64,000 nt of DNA, taken from NCBI GenBank assembly GCA_027943335.1, contig BSBK01008847.1, forward strand, positions 1 through 64,000, given 5' to 3'. A program made the position numbers and the translations under genes. Below the pieces are notes generated by a model that saw only the letters and a list, made by a program, of their open reading frames with translations, had not been told where the DNA came from and made no database searches. This stretch comes from Chamaecyparis obtusa. Lineage: Eukaryota > Streptophyta > Pinopsida > Cupressales > Cupressaceae. Positions 58,068 to 64,000 of this stretch are shown piece by piece; position 1 is the stretch's first letter; every line of letters starts with the position of its first letter.

Positions 58068-58735
58068 TCAGGTTGCTTGAACTTTTGTATTTTTCCTGAG
58101 ATCACTGCTATGACTGCCACACCACATCCTGTTGAGGTCTTTTCTCTTTAGCAGGATTCTTCTTTAGCACTGCCTGACCCTCCAGCTCCATTCATCGAGC
58201 CACTAGGTGCACTTGTTGAGGATTCTATAAAGGACGTTCATCTCCTATTTCATGACAATGTCAGCACACCTGTCACACCACCTACATTGGGGATTCCCTT
58301 TCAGGATCCTCGTGTTTTCTACTTTGAGCATCAGTTAGGCCTTCCAGTTTCACCTCTCATTCAAGGGTTTCCTTGTCCCGTGCCTTTGTTTCTTCTGCAT
58401 TGGAGTTGCACTGGTTTGATCATTCCCACAAGGGTTCCATCATTCTTGGGGGGCTTTGGTGTCTCATCCCTCTCTCATGGGGGGGCTGGTTGTACTTATG
58501 GTTTTGAGAGAGTCTCTTGAGCCATTTCTTTTTTTGCATTTTTCTATCTCTTTTTGGAGTAGGGTTTTTTCCCATTGGGTTTTCTCTATTTCTCTATTTT
58601 ATAGAGATTTGGTTGTGTTGGGTACCTCATTAGGCCATGTTGTCGGGACCCATTTTTATGCTTTTAGCACTATAGTTTCTTTTGCTTTCTTCTTGCATTG
58701 TTTGTAGCTGCATTGTTACTCATCTTAAGGGGGGG
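58068..58735 (+). other. Copia 3' internal region without pol
   Basis: It reads partly as low-complexity P/S-rich coding sequence, then CTTTTT/GGGGGG-rich sequence before the purine tract at 58,725-58,735. No integrase, reverse transcriptase or RNase H motif is visible, so the pol deletion lies between about 58,070 and 58,500. Confidence 0.6.
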
Positions 58736-59088
58736 TGTTAGAGTAAAGTATTAATTATATTAATTAACTTTACTCCCTTCTTAAGATGTCAACTCATTTT
58801 TCTTTAGTTAAATGCACATGCACTAGTTGTTTTAAATATAAACTTGCATGCATTAGTCATGTAATAGTTAAACTAATTATTACATGCACTAGGGTTTTCC
58901 TTTCAAGGCTTTCGATCTCCTTTATAAGGATGATCCATTATATATTTTATTCATTCATTAATTGATGATATTTTCTTCATATTTATGAGTCAAACCCTTG
59001 CCCTCTTCTTGTCTCTACTTCCTTGTAACAAGTTTTTGTATGCAGGTGATCTTCAGGTTTTGTGGATTTGTATTGCTCAAATCCTACA
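58736..59088 (+). repeat. 3' LTR of the large Copia element
   Basis: Starts TGTTAGAGTAAAG after the G-run and ends AAATCCTACA. Partner of 28,702-29,057. Confidence 0.95.
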
Positions 59089-59122
59089 TTTTTTTATTCC
59101 TTTCCCTATTATGTTATCTAAG

Positions 59123-60654
59123 TGATGCAAGACGAGGAATCCGTGGAAGCATTAGTTCACAAACAATCAGGTTTTGACCCTCTACCCTTGGAAACCCCTT
59201 TGTTTGAAACCCCTTTTCTTATTAGTAGGTGTACCCCAACCAAGCATAAGCAAGGATATACCTTCCCTCTCTTCGACAACGAATATGAAGTAAGCAGCTG
59301 AAGGGATCTAGATCTGTATATGGTCCTACCTGTCTACCTCTGCATATGTATATGAGATCTATGAGGCAACTTTTCTTTGAGGCTTTTTGTCATGTAACTC
59401 ACATAACCCCATCTATTGATATTATTATAGTTAAAGAATGGTGTATAAGCTCAGTGGTTGTTGGTTGTATTTAGTTGCATCTTCATTGTAAGGCACTTCA
59501 CATTATATCTCTATGTTTGTTGATATCAATCAGCTGAGAATGTCCTATCTTTGTACACACATCCATATATTTGTAGACATTTTTAGAGGTTGTTGGGAAC
59601 GTTCTTTGGTGATATTAAGAATAAAACATTGGAAAGAGGAACCAATGAAGGGCATTGCTATGTATTTTCCTAAGTGTGGTTTCTACAATATTAGATGATA
59701 TATGTATTTTGAGAACAATACAATTTATTTTCAGATATTAACTAATTTTTGGATGTCAACATCCATCTACTATTCATTTTACTCTTAACTTGTTCGTACA
59801 AATCTTTGTTATATAGATTAATATTATGATTAGGCAACTCAAAAAAAGATGTCAGATTACTAGCATTCTTTTAGGTTGTATTTTTAGTCGTGAATATATG
59901 CAATGTCAAGAGTTTCAATATGATCTTAATCTAAGAAGTTATTCTCATCTTAGTACTTGTCACTTATTCTCCAATATGAGTTTGGATACTATTGTATAAA
60001 CTTGCAAAGCACAATGGAAACTACAACTTATTACTTAATTGACATTTCATCACAACTATTTGACATTATTGTTTATCTACATTATACTTTCTCTTGTTTC
60101 CATGATGCCATACATTTGTTATGCATTCAAATAATCTATCATCTACAAGTATGAAATTACTACCACATTTATAACATGCAAACCATTTGACAAAATGTCT
60201 TATAGTTGAATTGGTAAAAATGGGCTGAATTTTTTAGTTAGTTATGGGGTGGCTTCTTACAGAATCTGTTAAAGATGGGACATTAGACATGACTAATCCA
60301 ACTTGTTGGGAAATTATTTGATGTTAGTCTGGGGCTCCCTATAGGAGGTATATGTTATTAGTGGTGGTGCCTTGTTTTTTTTTCATTTAAATACCAATTC
60401 TTCATCTTAATTTCTGGCCTTGCTTTGTTTCTTTTTAAGTGTAGTATATATTATGCCTTGTAATGTTCTTGATGGTATCCTGTTGGATTATAAGCTTTTA
60501 TCACATTTCCCTACTCAATGTACAATTAATACTTTATTTTTTACTTGTAGGGAGAGGATCTGGATTTTCCTTATGAAAGTATTTCTACATTTTTTAGCAA
60601 GAGAAGCAATCAAGAAGCTATTTTGGGGACAAAGGAATCTTTGACAAAAGTCAA
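59123..60654 (+). CDS. Two exons of an unrecognised host gene (3' part)
   Basis: Exon 59,123-59,289 follows a pyrimidine-rich tract ending TTATCTAAG and encodes 55 residues starting MQDEESVEALVHKQSG. It ends GAATATGAA before GTAAGC. Exon 60,551-60,654 follows TTACTTGTAG and continues in frame (FDNEYE to GEDLDFPYES), ending GTCAA before GTATAT. In-frame joining at consensus sites supports a real transcribed gene. I do not recognise the product. It may be the continuation of the exons at 27.8-28.6 kb across the Copia element, but the known exon phases do not join directly, so an exon would be missing or the halves are separate. Confidence 0.5.
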
Positions 60655-60659
60655 GTATA

Positions 60660-61669
60660 TTTGGTTTTAAAAAGATATGAGATTTAGAAGGAGGTATCAT
60701 ATTCAGTAATATTTAAGCTAAGAACACAAGTGAATCCTTTACGAGAAGTAAACTTGTGTTGATGCTTTATTTTGCTACTGACTTTCTCTTTTCTATGCAC
60801 ACAAATGTGCAGTGAAACATAGAGACTTTTTGGTGATTGACAATATGTTCATACTAGCTAGCTTTTTGAGGGAAATAAATTGCGATATCTATATTAGAAG
60901 TGACATTCATTCTAGTTTTTCTTTCGAGACTCTCTTTTAGTGAATGAGAAAGCTAATGTAATTTAGAGATATTTGGAAGATTATGAATATGCTCATACAA
61001 ACAATATAGGTTTGAGGGTATTTATGTTTTATATTGACTGGAAATTGATTGTAGACCGAATAAACTATATGTTATTTCTTTACTAGATTTGAAACAAGTA
61101 AATTAAATGAAAACATTTATCATCTATATTATACTAGTAATCTCTTTTTTTATTCATATAAATATTATGTTATAGTATTGGTATCTTAGATCCTTATTTC
61201 TATACTATTCATGCAAATTTCCAATTTCTTTGTTAAATTCTATTTGCAACTTGAAAGACTGGTTTTCCTAGTATATGTCTGATCAAGCAATACTAGGCTA
61301 CATTAAATCTCTACTAGTCAGACAAATATGATTTCCATCAGCCAAAAAAATTATTCCTTTACTGATTGTATTGCCTATTTCATTGATTTTTTTGTAGGTT
61401 GCCAACTTGTAATGGTTTACCCTTTTAAACTCAAATCAATTAATGACAAGTGTTTTATTTAGTGCTCTCCTGAGAAGATAATTCATGAAAATGTATAGGG
61501 CAGGCCCTTTGAATATATGTAGATCTTTCTCTTTTGAGGATTTTTCGCTAGTTAAACTTTGTTCCCTGTAAGAGGCAACATAGATGTGTTGTTGATGTCA
61601 AGCAATCAAGAATAATAAGAGTGGAGAATAATAATTGATAAATTAGGGTATGCGCAGGATCATTGTATA
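60660..61669. other. AT-rich sequence, no gene seen
   Basis: Probably intron or intergenic sequence between the exon at 60,551-60,654 and element X'. No domain, repeat or splice-bounded frame is evident. Confidence 0.4.
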
Positions 61670-64000
61670 GCCAAAAAGTGGCGATGTGAAAAAAACTTAT
61701 TTTCACTCGTCCAAAAGCGCACAAATGCATATGTTCACTTTTTAGTAGGCTTGGGTGTCAGTACACCTGGCCAAGCCAAAAGCCAAAGAAAAAGGCTTAA
61801 TCGGATATTCGATATTTACTAGTAAATATATAACTCTGTACCCAATCTCGTTCAACATTTTTTCATTGTGAAAATGTGAACGCAGCTAGGGCTATTGGAT
61901 ATCGGCTTTCAAATCCCCTATCCAATTTTACTTAAATCCCCACGTATGTGAAAGTTTCTTTATTGTTTTTATTGTTTTTGAATAGAAATTTATAGTTATT
62001 TATATAAAAATTAGGGTAGCAATGAGTTTTTTTATTGTTTTTTAAAATTCATTGTAATTATCTATTTGTTTTTTCATTGTTATTAGACATAGAATCAGAA
62101 AACCCTCCTAATGATCGCGCAAACTATCCAGAACCACCTCCCAACAATCCTCCACCTCCAGAAGATGTACCTATCACAAACCCTCACTGTTTAGAAGATC
62201 TAATAGGAGATAATCTAAATGATCTTAGAGGATTTCAAACCACCTATGTCAATATCCCCACATTGCGCCCCATGTTTACGACATTGAACTCAATTATTGA
62301 AAACATGGAGAAACTTACACAACAACATAGTGTTGCACTTCTTTGGCGCAATTCCATGCACGCCGAGTTTGACGATGGGCTTGATTATGATCAAGTCATG
62401 AACCTAACTATAACAAAACATGACATAGCTAATATTTTTGTGGATCCTAAAACTGATCTAAAAGTAGACCATAAAAAAATCAAGTTGTCAATTAAATGGT
62501 GCACAAATAGTGCAATACGTGACAACTTTTGGGACCATTTGTGGATGGTTTTTGATAGACCACCTCACAATAATTTGGATGTCCCATTTTATTTTATTAA
62601 AAAATTGTATGCTAAATTTGTGCTCAGTCACAAGATGAATTATTGGAGTATGAGACTGAAGCAAGGTGTAGGTTTAGGTGCTCCTCAAGATAGGCCATGG
62701 GCACAATGGGTGAAATCTCACACATATGTCCCCCCTCCTGAGATTTCACCACCTCCCATAGTGCAACATCCTGACATTATTGCTGAGGCCGACTCACATA
62801 CTATTTGAGCCATTCACACCTTGAGTGATCTACTAGTTATGCAAAGCATGACATTGTTGCCTCCTCATCCTGATGCTTCTGGCACTTCCACATCCTCCAT
62901 GACCTCACATGTTTGTGTGCCCCACACTTGCATTATATCCAAGAATCTATGCTTAGGCCCCCTGATTGATAGTGATGCATATAATTTCACCTTCGATGTG
63001 GACGATTCTACACAACACACTACAGGCACTGAAGCAACTCATGGAGATGTGCATCAGGAGCCTATAGAGCCATGGACTCCCACTATTACGGTAAGGGTAA
63101 ACAATTCACTTTTTACATTGTATTTAAATTTTATTGTTCCTATTTTTAGTAGAATTTCCTTATAATAATCTCCCACTTATGTCTTTCTATGTGTTACATT
63201 TATGTTCAGTTGATGACAAAGGAGGATATGGCACAAGTGGAGGGGTCCACACTTTCGGCCATATCATTTGGTCTTGATACTTCCACGGTACATATATGTT
63301 TTAATGTACTCATTGGTTTCCTTTTAAATTATGATAATAGTATATGTACATTATTTTCTAATTTTTATGATCATCTTTTACATATTGATGTAGGTGTCAC
63401 CAGTTGCCACCGGGGCGGAAATGTGAGGGGGTGTAGGCATTAGCCGTTGATAAATGAAAGGTAATTAAGTAATTTAGTTTTTTTATGTATACATGTATAC
63501 TTGTCAGTTTTGCGTACTAGCTCATTTTTAATATACATGGTTTATTTGATAGAGAGTGGCATGTGATGATGCCGCGAGACCCTATCATCACGATAGAGTC
63601 ACAGACATATCCATTCGCAGTGATAGCCCCATGGTACATACATTTCTAAAGTTATTTGTGTGTATTTTATTATCAAGTATATATAATATAGTCAAGTTAT
63701 GATAGTATGAAGTATCTATTTGACTTTTTTAGGTCACTCCTAGTTTGAGGGAGCCATAACGCTAAGGGTTTGTATCGCTGATGAATCAGCCAAAAATCCC
63801 TAAAGAAAGTTCAATACAGGTAAGTTTTAATGCTAATTTAGTTATTTTGTAAACATATATTTGCTACCAATTATTTAACATTAAATAGTATAACTCGTAG
63901 ATCAATCTCATGTTCACAAACATATATGGGTGGGAGTTGACATTGGTGGCACTATTCCTACGCTACCAAGGACATATATTAGGTCTCCTGTCTGTGGGAG
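61670..64000 (+). mobile_element. Element X', left end; continues past the window
   Basis: Begins GCCAAAAAGTGGCGATGT. Its first 103 bp (61,670-61,772) match the right end of X (56,875-56,977) in inverted orientation. A related palindrome, AATCGGATATTCGATA, follows at 61,799-61,814. Unlike X, X' contains coding sequence. The far end is outside the window, so length and target duplication are unknown. Confidence 0.6.
62087..64000 (+). pseudogene. Unrecognised multi-exon gene in element X' (partial)
   Basis: A first visible exon (62,087-63,090) starts after GTTATTAG and ends ATTACG before GTAAGG. It has a proline-rich N-terminus (YPEPPPNNPPPPEDVP) and a globular-looking middle (WCTNSAIRDNFWDHLWMVFD, later RPWAQWVKSHTYVPPP). 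One in-frame TGA at 62,806 interrupts it; the frame then stays open to the splice site. A second exon (63,210-63,287, 26 codons) is phase 0 at both ends. Further short exon-like blocks lie near 63,395, 63,553 and 63,732. I recognise no family. Its place just inside a transposon terminus suggests a transposon-encoded or captured gene. Confidence 0.45.

Larger units (their letters stand above)
28702..59088 (+). mobile_element. Ty1/Copia LTR retrotransposon lacking pol, host to nested elements
   Basis: LTRs of 356 bp (28,702-29,057) and 353 bp (58,736-59,088) match along their length with about 5% difference by eye. A tRNA-Met-type primer-binding site (TGGTGTCAAAGCC) follows the 5' LTR, and a purine tract ending in a G-run precedes the 3' LTR. 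Flanks atttt and ttttt fit a degraded 5-bp duplication. The interior has gag in two halves (30,188-30,543 and 56,978 onward), a protease and a gag-pre-integrase region. No integrase, reverse transcriptase or RNase H is seen between 58,067 and 58,736. About 26.4 kb of other elements lie inside its gag. Confidence 0.92.

Overview
The window is nuclear DNA from a plant with a large, transposon-packed genome. It is AT-rich, its host-like exons are small and widely spaced, and one host gene encodes a plant-specific L-type lectin receptor kinase. I infer a seed plant and most likely a gymnosperm, but nothing in the sequence proves that. There is no bacterial or organellar signature, and I saw no rRNA or tRNA gene.

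Region by region. 1 to about 3,650 is the decayed 3' part of a Ty1/Copia retrotransposon. 4,049-4,983 is a 935-bp non-autonomous hAT element. 5,123-15,451 is its larger relative, a hAT element with a perfect 8-bp target duplication and a broken three-exon transposase gene. A Gypsy-like LTR element with no reverse transcriptase (7,033-13,758, perfect 5-bp target duplication) sits in that gene's first intron. 15,460-23,100 is mostly unassignable, with two unrecognised coding fragments. 23,204-25,189 (minus strand) is an intact, intronless lectin receptor kinase gene and the best-supported host gene. 25,200-28,700 holds a small MITE-like element and two exons that splice in frame.

28,702-59,088 is a set of nested elements three levels deep. 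The outermost is a Ty1/Copia element with matching 353-356-bp LTRs and no pol. Its gag is split by an unclassified element, here called X (30,544-56,977). X has short inverted termini and once held about 7.1 kb of a 160-bp tandem repeat, each unit made of two back-to-back palindromes. That array is split by a 17-kb Ty3/Gypsy element of the Tat type (33,874-50,965; 944/943-bp LTRs; perfect ccgat target duplication). The Gypsy element has a gag-pro-pol frame and, on its antisense strand, a three-exon gene with a plant mobile domain (PMD) and a C-terminal coiled coil.

59,089-61,669 contains two more exons that splice in frame, probably from a host gene into whose intron the Copia element inserted. 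61,670 to the end begins a second element (X') whose terminal 103 bp match the end of X. X' carries an unrecognised multi-exon gene that runs off the window.

The main message is layered transposition with readable order: Copia first, then X, then Gypsy; and, separately, hAT then its LTR passenger. The most unusual objects are element X with its palindromic satellite, the antisense intron-bearing PMD gene in the Gypsy element, and the fact that all 16 internal stops I tracked in the Gypsy element's main gag-pol and PMD frames are TAG or TGA, never TAA, which fits decay of methylated cytosines.
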